This document shows positions 19,099 to 26,380 of a stretch of DNA of 64,000 nt, piece after piece; within the stretch, counting starts at the first letter, position 1, and each line of letters begins with the position of its first letter. Under the pieces are notes generated by a model that had not been told where the DNA came from, ran no database searches, and worked only from the letters and a program-made list of their open reading frames with translations. The translations under genes and the position numbers were made by a program. Origin of the DNA: Pseudomonas lini. Lineage in GTDB: Bacteria; Pseudomonadota; Gammaproteobacteria; Pseudomonadales; Pseudomonadaceae. The stretch covers positions 62,001 to 126,000 of the forward strand of contig NZ_JYLB01000005.1 of assembly GCF_001042905.1 (NCBI RefSeq), read 5' to 3'.

Positions 19099-19173
19099 AT
19101 CGCGGGCAAGCCCGCTCCCACAGGGGATTTGTGAACGACACAGATCACTGTGGGAGCGGGCTTGCCCGCGATG
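19099..19173. repeat. REP doublet, family 2 (CGGGCAAGCCCGCTCCCACA type)
   Basis: Two inverted copies of a ~25-base element flank about 25 bases. It lies between the convergent cysA and Mpo1-like genes. Other copies are near 20938, 24346 (variant), 30766, 51946, 54624 and 62542. Confidence 0.85.
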
Positions 19174-19178
19174 GCGTC

Positions 19179-19697
19179 CTACACCGCTGCGTTTTTCTGA
19201 CGCAAACGCACACCCCCCACCCGCGCCTCGATCTGCTCTTTCAGCTCGTGCCGCATCCCGAGCAAAAACGCCAACTCAACCACCACAAACAACGGCCCGA
19301 CAATCAACCCCGTCACATCATCGACAAACGCCGGTTTGCGTCCCTCATAATGATGACCGACAAACTGAATCGCCCACCCCACCACAAACATCCCGATACC
19401 GCTTGCGAGCCAAACCAGCGTGCTGTGCTGCGCAAGAACCTGACCCGCCCAGATGCACAGACCGAGCAACACGGTCATCAATACCCCAAGACGCACCTCC
19501 AGGCGCAGGTAAAACCACGCCGATGCCATTGCGACCAGCACCGCCGGCGAAACCCAGCCTCCACCCCATTGCGGCCGTGACAGCAACACCGCGACCGCCA
19601 CTACAATCAGCGGGATACCGATAAAGTGGCTGGCGATATTGCGCGGGTCACGGTGGTAGGCGGCGTATTGACTGAGATGGTCAACGAGGCTTTTCAT
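19179..19697 (-). CDS. Mpo1-like (DUF962/YGL010w) membrane protein
   Basis: A 172-residue membrane protein with an N-terminal YAAYHRDPRNIASHFIGIPL and a second conserved HHYEGRKPAFVDD block, the paired histidine signature of the DUF962/Mpo1 family. The yeast member Mpo1 is an Fe(II)-dependent dioxygenase in phytosphingosine degradation; the bacterial substrate is unknown. Four hydrophobic segments are apparent. AGGAGGA lies 7 bases before the ATG. It is monocistronic. Confidence 0.85.
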   Translation of the reverse strand: MKSLVDHLSQYAAYHRDPRNIASHFIGIPLIVVAVAVLLSRPQWGGGWVSPAVLVAMASAWFYLRLEVRLGVLMTVLLGLCIWAGQVLAQHSTLVWLASGIGMFVVGWAIQFVGHHYEGRKPAFVDDVTGLIVGPLFVVVELAFLLGMRHELKEQIEARVGGVRLRQKNAAV

Positions 19698-19781
19698 TGT
19701 TATTCCTCCTGTAGGGTGATGGATGATGCCCCGGTTTCATCTCTCGCTCTGTCAGCCAGGCGACAATCTCCAGGAGTTTTC

Positions 19782-20468
19782 ATGGACATGCAGGTTTGGC
19801 GTTCGCGCCTGGATACGGGGCAGTGGTTCAGTCATTTACCTGTTCCCTTACAGAATAGTCTGCTGGCTGCGGCCCGAGTGCGGCGCCTGCCGTCGGGGCA
19901 ACTGCTGTTCAAACGCGGTGATCCGCCGTGCGGGCTGTATGCAGTGCTCGAAGGTTCGGTGCGCATTGGCGCGGTGAGCGAGCAGGGCAAGGAAGCGCTG
20001 CTGAGCCTGGTGGAAGCACCGCACTGGTTCGGCGAAATCTGCCTGTTCGATGGCCAGCCGCGAACCCACGATGCCTACGCCATTGGCCAGTGCACCCTGT
20101 TGCACATCCCGCAGGCGACGCTGTTGAAGTTGCTCGACCAACAACCGGTTTACTGGCGGCAACTGGCGTTGTTGATGAGTCACAAACTGCGCCTGACCTT
20201 CATCAACCTCGAACAGCTCAGCCTTATGCCCGCCCCGGCACGCTTGGCGCATCGCTTGCTGATGATCGCCGAGGGCTATGGCGAATTTGACCCGCCGCGC
20301 CGTGTTCTGCAACTGCCTCAGGAGCAACTGGCGTCGATGTTGTCGCTGTCGCGCCAGACCACCAACCAGCTCCTCAAGGATTTGCAGGGGCAAGGGATTC
20401 TGGACCTCAAGTATGGCGAGATCGAGATTCTGGATGCCGAGCGGTTGCGAGCGTTGGCGGTGATTTGA
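19782..20468 (+). CDS. Crp/Fnr family transcriptional regulator
   Basis: A 228-residue regulator. The N-terminal cyclic-nucleotide-binding-type barrel is shown by LLFKRGDPPCGLYAVLEGSVRIG and WFGEICLFDGQPRTHDAYA, and the C-terminal winged helix by LPQEQLASMLSLSRQTTNQLLKDLQ. There is no N-terminal cysteine cluster, so it is not an FNR-type oxygen sensor. AGGAG at 19772-19776 supports the ATG at 19782 over earlier in-frame starts. The target is not evident; the next gene is a receiver domain. Confidence 0.88.
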   Translation: MDMQVWRSRLDTGQWFSHLPVPLQNSLLAAARVRRLPSGQLLFKRGDPPCGLYAVLEGSVRIGAVSEQGKEALLSLVEAPHWFGEICLFDGQPRTHDAYAIGQCTLLHIPQATLLKLLDQQPVYWRQLALLMSHKLRLTFINLEQLSLMPAPARLAHRLLMIAEGYGEFDPPRRVLQLPQEQLASMLSLSRQTTNQLLKDLQGQGILDLKYGEIEILDAERLRALAVI

Positions 20469-20544
20469 AAAATGATCGCCACGGTATTGGTGGGCTTTAT
20501 CCGCGAACGCGCCTAGCCTGTGACGACGACAATCGAGGTGTGCC

Positions 20545-20910
20545 ATGCGTGTGTTGCTAGTGGAAGACGAACCCGAGACCGCCAGTCTCCTGGCCAAAGG
20601 CCTGAGCGAAGCGAGTTACGTGGTGGATGTGGCGCTCAATGGCATGGACGGCCGGCGCTTTATCGAGTCCGGCGAATACGAACTGATCATCCTCGACGTG
20701 ATGCTGCCGGGGCTCAACGGCTGGCAGTTGCTGCAGCAGATCCGCAAGCTTGGCGACACGCCGGTGCTGCTCCTCACCACCAGGGACGGCATCGAAGATC
20801 GCCTGCGCGGGCTGGAATTGCATGAGGATGATTACCTGCTCAAGCCGTTTGCCGTCAGTGAACTGGTGAAGCGGGTGCGCAAGCTGTTGCGGCGAGATCG
20901 GGGACGCTGA
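20545..20910 (+). CDS. Stand-alone response regulator receiver domain
   Basis: A 121-residue receiver with an intact acidic pocket (E7, D8), phospho-acceptor D51 in ILDVMLPG, and K100 in DYLLKPF. It resembles the receiver of CzcR/CopR-type OmpR regulators but stops at LLRRDRGR, where the DNA-binding domain would begin, and no wHTH follows in any frame before the REP doublet at 20938. It is either a true single-domain regulator or a truncated OmpR-type regulator. No histidine kinase is adjacent. Confidence 0.82.
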   Translation: MRVLLVEDEPETASLLAKGLSEASYVVDVALNGMDGRRFIESGEYELIILDVMLPGLNGWQLLQQIRKLGDTPVLLLTTRDGIEDRLRGLELHEDDYLLKPFAVSELVKRVRKLLRRDRGR

Positions 20911-20937
20911 AGGTTTGCGGCGTATGGACTACCGCCT

Positions 20938-21029
20938 TCGCGAGCAAGCCCGCTCCCACAGTGGACCTGTGTGAATCACAAATGTTGTGAACAACCGAAA
21001 ACCCTGTGGGAGCGGGCTTGCCCGCGAAG
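20938..21029. repeat. REP doublet, family 2
   Basis: Inverted pair starting TTCGCGAGCAAGCCCGCTCCCACA and ending GGGCTTGCCCGCGAA, between the receiver gene and the convergent AraC-type regulator gene. Confidence 0.85.
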
Positions 21030-21062
21030 AGGCCGGAACATACAAAACACCTCTCGGATCTG

Positions 21063-22067
21063 TCATTGCAACCCATCCCGAAATTGCCCCGGCGTCATTC
21101 CGGTCCAGCGTTTGAACGCGCGGCTGAAGCTACTGGTGTCGGCGAAACCCAGCAGATAACTGATCTCACCCAACGAACACAGCGGGTCGCGCAGATGCAG
21201 CAGCGCCAGGTTCTCCCGACTTTCGTTGAGCAGCGTATCGAACCGACAACCTTCGTCCGCCAGGTGCCGTTGCAGGCTGCGCAGACTCAAGTGCAGCGCA
21301 TGGGCAATGCATTCGGCCGACGGTTCACCTTCCGGCAATTGCTCTTCAATGGCGTCGCGAACCTTGCGCTCCCAGGTCAGGAGTTTGAGTTGCGCCAGGG
21401 TTCGTTTGAGCACGGTTTCGTTGTGCTCGGCGAGTTCCGGGTTGGCGTCGTCCAGATGGCTGTCGAAGTCCAGCAGAGCGAACTCCAGTCGGTCTTCATC
21501 GGCGTTGAAATACACCGGCGAGCGGAACACTTTGTGCCATTGATGCGGGTCGGCAGGTTCCGGACGGCGCAGGTAAACCGCCAGCGGGGCGTAGTCACGG
21601 CCCAGGCGATTGCGGCAAGTGCGCACGTAAATCGCCGCGAAGGCATCAATGGCTTCGAAGGCTGGCGCGGGGTTGCCTTGGGGGATTTTCAGGCGGAAGT
21701 AGTAGCGATCCTCAGCGCGGATCAACTCCAGATCCAGCGCGTTACTGACCACTTGGTGATAACGCACGATGCGCTCGAAGACTTCCCGCAGGCTGCCGCT
21801 GGCCACCAACGCATAACCCAACGCATGAAACGTGGTGGGGCTGACGAACCGCGACACCCGCAAGCCAATCGCCGGATCGCCGCTGACCTGCACCGCGATG
21901 TGCCACAGGCGCGTGGTAGCGGACAACGGGTAACGGGCGTTCGGGTCGTCCATCAACTGCGGGTCGAGCCCCGCCTGTTGGCACAGGGCGGTGCTGTCGA
22001 GCCCCAGCGCATCGAGCTGCTTGCGCAGGGCGCGGGTCCAGCTGGCGAGGGAGGTCGGTTCAGTCAT
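21063..22067 (-). CDS. AraC family transcriptional regulator
   Basis: A 334-residue regulator with an N-terminal arabinose-binding-type ligand domain of the OruR/ArgR-like class (LRVSRFVSPTTFHALGYALVAS) and a C-terminal AraC double HTH (AHALHLSLRSLQRHLADEG, then ISYLLGFADTSSFSRAFKRWTGMTPGQFR). It is divergent from the desaturase gene at 22168 across 100 bases, so it probably controls that gene; this is inference. Confidence 0.88.
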   Translation of the reverse strand: MTEPTSLASWTRALRKQLDALGLDSTALCQQAGLDPQLMDDPNARYPLSATTRLWHIAVQVSGDPAIGLRVSRFVSPTTFHALGYALVASGSLREVFERIVRYHQVVSNALDLELIRAEDRYYFRLKIPQGNPAPAFEAIDAFAAIYVRTCRNRLGRDYAPLAVYLRRPEPADPHQWHKVFRSPVYFNADEDRLEFALLDFDSHLDDANPELAEHNETVLKRTLAQLKLLTWERKVRDAIEEQLPEGEPSAECIAHALHLSLRSLQRHLADEGCRFDTLLNESRENLALLHLRDPLCSLGEISYLLGFADTSSFSRAFKRWTGMTPGQFRDGLQ

Positions 22068-22167
22068 GTTGATTGGCGCGTCCGGTCAACAGGTTGGCGT
22101 TCACGGCTACCGCTCTGTAAATCATCACAGGGCAGGATGCGAACATCAATAACCAGAGGATGGAAGC

Positions 22168-23241
22168 ATGGACGGTATTTCTGCAAGTCCCCAGCGACTG
22201 AATGCAGCACAGCGATCAGCGCATATTCGCCAGGTGGTATTGGCCAAGGGCGTCGAACTGCGTCAGCGCTACCCGATTCTCAACCATCAGGATGCCTTGG
22301 GTGCGGGCATTCTGGCCTTCGCGTTGTCCGGGATGATCGGTTCGGCAGCGCTGTACATCACCGGGTACATGGCCTGGTGGGTATGCCTGTTGCTCAACGC
22401 GTTTTTCGCCTCGCTGACCCACGAGCTGGAGCATGACCTGATCCACAGCATGTATTTCCGCAAACAGCGCGTTCCGCACAACCTGATGATGGGCCTGGTA
22501 TGGCTGGCGCGACCGAGCACCATCAACCCTTGGATCCGCCGTCATCTGCACCTCAACCACCACAAGGTGTCCGGCACCGAAGCCGACATGGAAGAGCGAG
22601 CGATCACCAACGGTGAGCCCTGGGGCATCGCGCGGCTGTTGATGGTCGGCGACAACGTGATGTCGGCGTTCATCCGCATGCTGCGGGCCAAGACCCGCGC
22701 GCACAAGTTCAGCATCATCAAGCGTTTTCTGAAGGTTTACGCACCGCTGGCGCTGGTGCATTGGGGGGCATGGTATGTGTTTCTCGGTTTTCACGCCGCC
22801 AACGGCATTGCGCATTTGTTGGGTGCGCCTGTCGAGTGGTCGGCGACTATGTTGGCGGTGATGCAAGTGATCGACATCGCTGCCGTGGTGATCATCGGTC
22901 CGAATGTGTTGCGCACGTTCTGCCTGCACTTTGTCAGCTCGAACATGCACTACTACGGTGACGTGGAGCCGGGCAATGTGATTCAGCAAACCCAGGTGTT
23001 GAACCCTTGGTGGATGTGGCCGTTGCAGGCGTTCTGCTTCAACTTCGGCAGCAGCCACGGGATCCATCACTTTGTGGTGAAGGAGCCGTTCTACATCCGG
23101 CAGATGACCGTGCCGGTGGCGCATAAAGTGATGCGCGAGATGGGCGTGCGGTTCAATGATTTCGGGACGTTCGGGCGGGCGAACCGGTTTGTTCGCAAGA
23201 ATGGAGTGGTGGGGGATGAGTTGCGCACTGTTCGGACTTGA
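22168..23241 (+). CDS. Fatty acid desaturase / alkane hydroxylase-like di-iron membrane enzyme
   Basis: A 357-residue membrane protein with histidine boxes HELEHD (about 91-96), HLHLNHHK (about 127-134) and HGIHHF in the last third, and about four hydrophobic segments. This is the membrane fatty-acid-desaturase superfamily; the HELEHD first box is unlike the HRYSAHR of the desaturase at 13323, so the two are not close paralogues. Substrate unknown. Its divergent AraC-type neighbour suggests an inducible lipid or hydrocarbon substrate. Confidence 0.82.
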   Translation: MDGISASPQRLNAAQRSAHIRQVVLAKGVELRQRYPILNHQDALGAGILAFALSGMIGSAALYITGYMAWWVCLLLNAFFASLTHELEHDLIHSMYFRKQRVPHNLMMGLVWLARPSTINPWIRRHLHLNHHKVSGTEADMEERAITNGEPWGIARLLMVGDNVMSAFIRMLRAKTRAHKFSIIKRFLKVYAPLALVHWGAWYVFLGFHAANGIAHLLGAPVEWSATMLAVMQVIDIAAVVIIGPNVLRTFCLHFVSSNMHYYGDVEPGNVIQQTQVLNPWWMWPLQAFCFNFGSSHGIHHFVVKEPFYIRQMTVPVAHKVMREMGVRFNDFGTFGRANRFVRKNGVVGDELRTVRT

Positions 23242-23424
23242 TGATGGGTACTTGAGGTATGCGACCGATCGTTATGACTGTTGACTTAGTGCCAAGAGAA
23301 ATAACGGGTACTTGGATTGGAATAAGTTATGAAGTGTATGCATAGTGCTTATTGCATTTTTGTAGGTAAATAACATCTTTTTGCGTGGACAAAGTCCAAG
23401 GGGCGAACCATGCTCAGTGTCGTG

Positions 23425-23442
23425 AGTTTCCAGGAGGAAACT
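23425..23442 (+). promoter_or_regulatory. Hairpin with exposed AGGA loop in the 5' region of the avidin-like gene
   Basis: AGTTTCC-AGGA-GGAAACT, a perfect 7-bp stem about 50 bases before the start codon. A GGA in a hairpin loop is the recognition feature of RsmA/CsrA proteins, so this is a candidate post-transcriptional control site. A smaller stem GGAC-AAA-GTCC lies about 40 bases upstream. Confidence 0.35.
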
Positions 23443-23488
23443 TGCTCTCATCGGAAGATACTTATTAAACGATAAAGGAATTCGAACC

Positions 23489-23815
23489 ATGTCGAGCATT
23501 AATGGTACTTATGTGAACTCCAACTCTGGCGCCCAATTGGTTATTACCGATGGTAATGATTCGAATGGCACCTTCAGTGGAAAACTGAGCCAGGGCGGTG
23601 TGAATTACGATGTCAGTTATGGGCACTACCACTTCCAGAATAGTACCGGACAACCGACCATCATCACCTTGGCCGCTTTGAATGATGGCACCGGCTACCA
23701 GGCCTGGACATTGTTCTCGCCGGACCACAACTATTCCCGACTCCGGGCTGTGGGTTCGCGCAATAACTTTGATGGGGACGTAGTGGGATTGGCTGGTGAA
23801 TTCGTCAAACAGTAA
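23489..23815 (+). CDS. Small beta-rich protein, avidin-like (tentative)
   Basis: 108 residues with AAAGGAA before the ATG. The order of motifs, NGTYVN, LVITDG, GTFSGKL, YDVSYGHYHF, LAALND then YQAWTLFS, follows the strand pattern of avidin/streptavidin barrels (GTWYN, DG, TGKY, GRY, AVSW). Most tryptophans that line the biotin pocket are absent (only one W), so biotin binding is doubtful. There is no signal peptide. It stands alone in an AT-rich region unlike its neighbours, suggesting transfer. The gene looks real; the fold is tentative. Confidence 0.6.
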   Translation: MSSINGTYVNSNSGAQLVITDGNDSNGTFSGKLSQGGVNYDVSYGHYHFQNSTGQPTIITLAALNDGTGYQAWTLFSPDHNYSRLRAVGSRNNFDGDVVGLAGEFVKQ

Positions 23816-23831
23816 GCCTTGAGGTAGTTAT

Positions 23832-23869
23832 CGACAGGCTGATGAATTGAAAGATGCATCAGCCTGTCG
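23832..23869 (+). terminator. Hairpin after the avidin-like gene
   Basis: CGACAGGCTGATG and CATCAGCCTGTCG form a perfect 13-bp stem around 12 bases, 17 bases after the stop. Only a short T-poor tail follows, so termination strength is uncertain. Confidence 0.65.
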
Positions 23870-24119
23870 TTATGAACATAATTCAACTAGCTTTCGCCAA
23901 AATTTTAGTTGCTTTTGATTGTGTGCGGCCTCGGTTCTCTCGTAAATCTCACGCCATTCACGAACAATTTCAATACTTGAAAAAACATAGCCTTTCGCCT
24001 GTTTGGCTACAAGCCTTGTAGGACGTGGCTTTGGTGTGTTTTTTTATATTCTATATTGATATATTTATAGATTTAAATATTCCTTTAGGAAATAAGCATT
24101 TGACCTAATGATTCACCCC
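23870..24119. other. AT-rich intergenic stretch
   Basis: No gene is seen. The part from about 24030 to 24110 is very AT-rich (TTTTTTATATTCTATATTG and onward) and is a plausible promoter region for the RNA candidate that follows, but I cannot place -35/-10 boxes with confidence. Confidence 0.4.
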
Positions 24120-24325
24120 AAGCCAAAAAACCGGTTCCCAAAGTGGCCGAGCAGCCACCGGCGGCGCTCGGACGATGTGCCCATCGTTCTCAAGGTTCAT
24201 TGAACCGAAACCTTTTCGCGCTAAAACATTTTGCACGAGGGCATCAGTGCGGCAGGCTCCGCGGCGCGTTAACAGATTTTTGATTTCCGGGGCCGTCTCC
24301 TTGGCAGGGTGCGGCCCCTTTTTTT
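24120..24325 (+). ncRNA. Candidate structured small RNA
   Basis: A GC-rich ~205-base stretch after an AT-rich region, with a series of stems: CCGAGC/GCTCGG (24147-24171), ACGATG-TGCC-CATCGT (24172-24187), GGTTC-ATT-GAACC (24194-24206), a further GC-rich part near 24250-24270, and a strong terminator at the end. No open frame with a ribosome binding site fits. I cannot assign a known family; it is not evidently RsmX/Y/Z or CrcZ. The 5' end is a guess. Confidence 0.5.
24289..24325 (+). terminator. Terminator of the small RNA candidate
   Basis: GGGGCCG, 16-base loop, CGGCCCC and seven T. Confidence 0.85.
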
Positions 24326-24345
24326 ATTCCGGGCAAACACCAAAC

Positions 24346-24438
24346 CCTGTGGGAGCGAGCTTGCTCGCGATGGCGTCGTCACATTCAACATTGATGGTGA
24401 CTGATCTACCGCTATCGCGAGCAAGCTCGCTCCCACAG
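24346..24438. repeat. REP doublet, family 2 variant (GAGCGAGCTTGCTCGCG)
   Basis: Inverted pair with GAGCGAGCTTGCTCGCGA instead of GAGCGGGCTTGCCCGCGA. It follows the RNA terminator. Confidence 0.8.
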
Positions 24439-24550
24439 GTGATTTGTATATTCGATACTGATCTTAACAAATAGCTTCTTATTCCTTAACGAATATAACT
24501 CTCCTCCCTATACTCGATCAGGAACAGACACGCAGCAGGAGAGCTCCCCC

Positions 24551-25132
24551 ATGCGCAACGAATCAATTCGCTACCTGATTGTGCCGGGCTGGCAAGGATC
24601 GCCAGAAGATCATTGGCAAACCCATTGGCAGAACAGCCTGCCCAACAGTGCGCGGGTGGAGCAGGCAGACTGGCTGACGCCTCGCCGTGAGGACTGGGTC
24701 GCGGCACTGGCCGAGGCGATTGCCGCCGACAGTACGCCCGTGATTCTGATCGCCCACAGCCTGGGCTGCATCACCGTCGCCCATTGGGCGGCCACGGCAC
24801 CGCTGCCATTTTTGCGTCAGGTGCGCGGCGCGTTGCTGGTCGCGCCAGCGGATGTCGAGCGCCCGGCTTGCGCGCCGGCCTTGCGCAACTTCGCACCGAT
24901 CCCGACCCATTTGCTGCCATTCCCGAGCCAGGTCGTCAGCTCCGACAACGACAGCGCCGTGAGCGCGCCACGAGCGCTTGAACTGGCGCGTCAGTGGGGC
25001 GCCGAGGCGGGGATTTTATCGGGTGCCGGGCACATCAATGTGAAGTCCGGTCACCAGCGCTGGGAGCAAGGTTTTGCGTACCTCTATCGTCTGCAAAACC
25101 GCATGGAACAGCACGCCCTGCGTCGAGCTTGA
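24551..25132 (+). CDS. RBBP9/YdeN-type alpha/beta hydrolase
   Basis: 193 residues with the small serine-hydrolase pattern: N-terminal YLIVPGWQGSPEDHW, nucleophile Ser70 in IAHSLGC, an aspartate in VVSSDND and the catalytic histidine in SGAGHINVKSG. The family has few known substrates. AGGAG precedes the ATG. The next gene, 56 bases on in the same direction, encodes a sigma-54-activator homologue, so the two may be co-transcribed. Confidence 0.88.
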   Translation: MRNESIRYLIVPGWQGSPEDHWQTHWQNSLPNSARVEQADWLTPRREDWVAALAEAIAADSTPVILIAHSLGCITVAHWAATAPLPFLRQVRGALLVAPADVERPACAPALRNFAPIPTHLLPFPSQVVSSDNDSAVSAPRALELARQWGAEAGILSGAGHINVKSGHQRWEQGFAYLYRLQNRMEQHALRRA

Positions 25133-25188
25133 ACCTTTATTTTATTGAACGCCCCCGTCTCCCCGGCGGTTTTGGGCGGGAGTCTGCC

Positions 25189-26121
25189 ATGAGCTTGCAT
25201 GAAACATTCGGTCAGCCGCTACTGACCTTTCCCGATGCGGAAAAAAGCCCGCTGAGCATTCGCGCCAAGGCGTTGGTGTTCGTCGATCCGCGTTCCCGGC
25301 AGTTGCGCCAGGAGCTGGAACAACTGGCGCCACGTTCGATTTCGGTATTGATCCGCGGTGAAACCGGCAGCGGTAAAGAACTGCTGGCGCGACACATCCA
25401 TCGTGCCAGTGATCGCGGCGGGTTGTTCGTGTCAGTCAATTGCGGGGCGATCAGCCCGACCTATGCCGACGCTGAACTGTTCGGCTACGCCGCCGGCAGC
25501 TACAGCGGTTCGGCTAGCAGCCGTGCCGGTTGGTTTGGTTCGGCCAATGGCGGCACGCTCTATCTGGATGAGATCGGCGACCTGCCGCTGCCGATCCAGA
25601 TCAAGTTGCTCGCAGCCCTGGAAAACCACGAAGTCACTCGCGTTGGCGCTCAGCAGCCAAGCCCGGTGGACGTACGTCTGGTGGCCGCCACCAGCATCGA
25701 TCTGGCTCAGGCCGTGGCTGCCGGAAAATTCCATGAACGGCTTTATCACTACCTCAGCGAAGGTCAGCTCGAACTGCCGGCCTTGCGTGAGCGGGTGGGC
25801 GATATTTTGTCGCTGGCCGAATACTTCCTCGGCATCTACAGCCAACGCCTTGACCTGCCGGTGCCATTGATCAGCGAAGCCGCGCAGCATCTGCTGGAGC
25901 AGCACAGTTGGCCGGGCAACACTCGGGAACTGGAGAACGTCATTCACTTTGCGCTGTTGGTGAGTACCGGCGACGAGATTTTGCCGGAGCATTTGAATCT
26001 GCCCGAGGCGGCTGTTTCGCTGGTGACGATCGAGCAACAACTCAAACAGATTCTTGGCAACGGTTCCGTTGCCGAGAAAGACGCCTTGAAAAAATTGCTC
26101 AAAGACGCCGGGCTTCTGTAG
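25189..26121 (+). CDS. Degenerate sigma-54 activator (AAA+ domain without HTH)
   Basis: A 310-residue protein that is almost only an AAA+ domain of bacterial enhancer-binding type: Walker A GETGSGKE (57-64), Walker B GGTLYLDEIGD (D127, E128), and SWPGNTRELENVIHFAL. Key residues differ. The sigma-54 contact loop GAFTGA reads GSYSGS (103-108), and the arginine-finger segment (FRxDLxxRL in active proteins) reads FHERLYHYL (181-189). The Fis-type HTH is missing, and the stop codon lies inside a REP element. It sits in a sulfur-uptake neighbourhood, where SfnR-like activators are known. Function uncertain; it may be inactive or regulatory. Confidence 0.82.
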   Translation: MSLHETFGQPLLTFPDAEKSPLSIRAKALVFVDPRSRQLRQELEQLAPRSISVLIRGETGSGKELLARHIHRASDRGGLFVSVNCGAISPTYADAELFGYAAGSYSGSASSRAGWFGSANGGTLYLDEIGDLPLPIQIKLLAALENHEVTRVGAQQPSPVDVRLVAATSIDLAQAVAAGKFHERLYHYLSEGQLELPALRERVGDILSLAEYFLGIYSQRLDLPVPLISEAAQHLLEQHSWPGNTRELENVIHFALLVSTGDEILPEHLNLPEAAVSLVTIEQQLKQILGNGSVAEKDALKKLLKDAGLL

Positions 26122-26212
26122 GAGCTGGCGCAGCCTGCGATCTTTTGATCTTGGCAATGTTGGACTCACCGAAGATCAAGATCAAAAGATCGCAGCCTTC
26201 GGCAGCTCCTAC
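26118..26212. repeat. REP doublet, family 1, overlapping the stop of the preceding gene
   Basis: GTAGGAGCTGGCGCAGCC to GGCTGCGAAGGC-type inverted arms, ending in GCTCCTAC. The TAG of the first bases is the stop codon of the AAA+ gene (26119-26121). Confidence 0.82.
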
Positions 26213-26380
26213 ATCGGGCGGGCGATGCAAACAAATTGGAATATGAAAGTGAATAAAAGATATTGTTCGGGAATAAAAAATCCCGGTATTGTCCGCGTCA
26301 CGTCAGCGATAGCACATCACTGGCACTCGTACTAATCAGCCGTCGTCGATGATGGCCGCGAATTTCGATAAGGACACTGC
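26213..26380 (+). promoter_or_regulatory. Upstream region of the orphan metQ
   Basis: Contains an AT-rich stretch GAATAAAAGATATTG and a small stem CGGGA-N8-TCCCG (26268-26285). A TGGCAC is present but without a correctly spaced TTGC, so I do not call a sigma-54 promoter. AAGGA lies shortly before the ATG. Confidence 0.35.

Noticed and set aside
21006-22436. 476-codon plus-strand frame over the AraC regulator
   Set aside because: It begins in a REP doublet, covers the well-supported AraC gene on the other strand, and has no domain.
24175-24474. 99-codon plus-strand frame across the RNA candidate and REP
   Set aside because: It reads through a strong terminator and a REP doublet, and its ATG has no ribosome binding site.
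26300-26380. Possible sigma-54 promoter (TGGCAC) before the orphan metQ
   Set aside because: The -12 TTGC element is absent at the required spacing.
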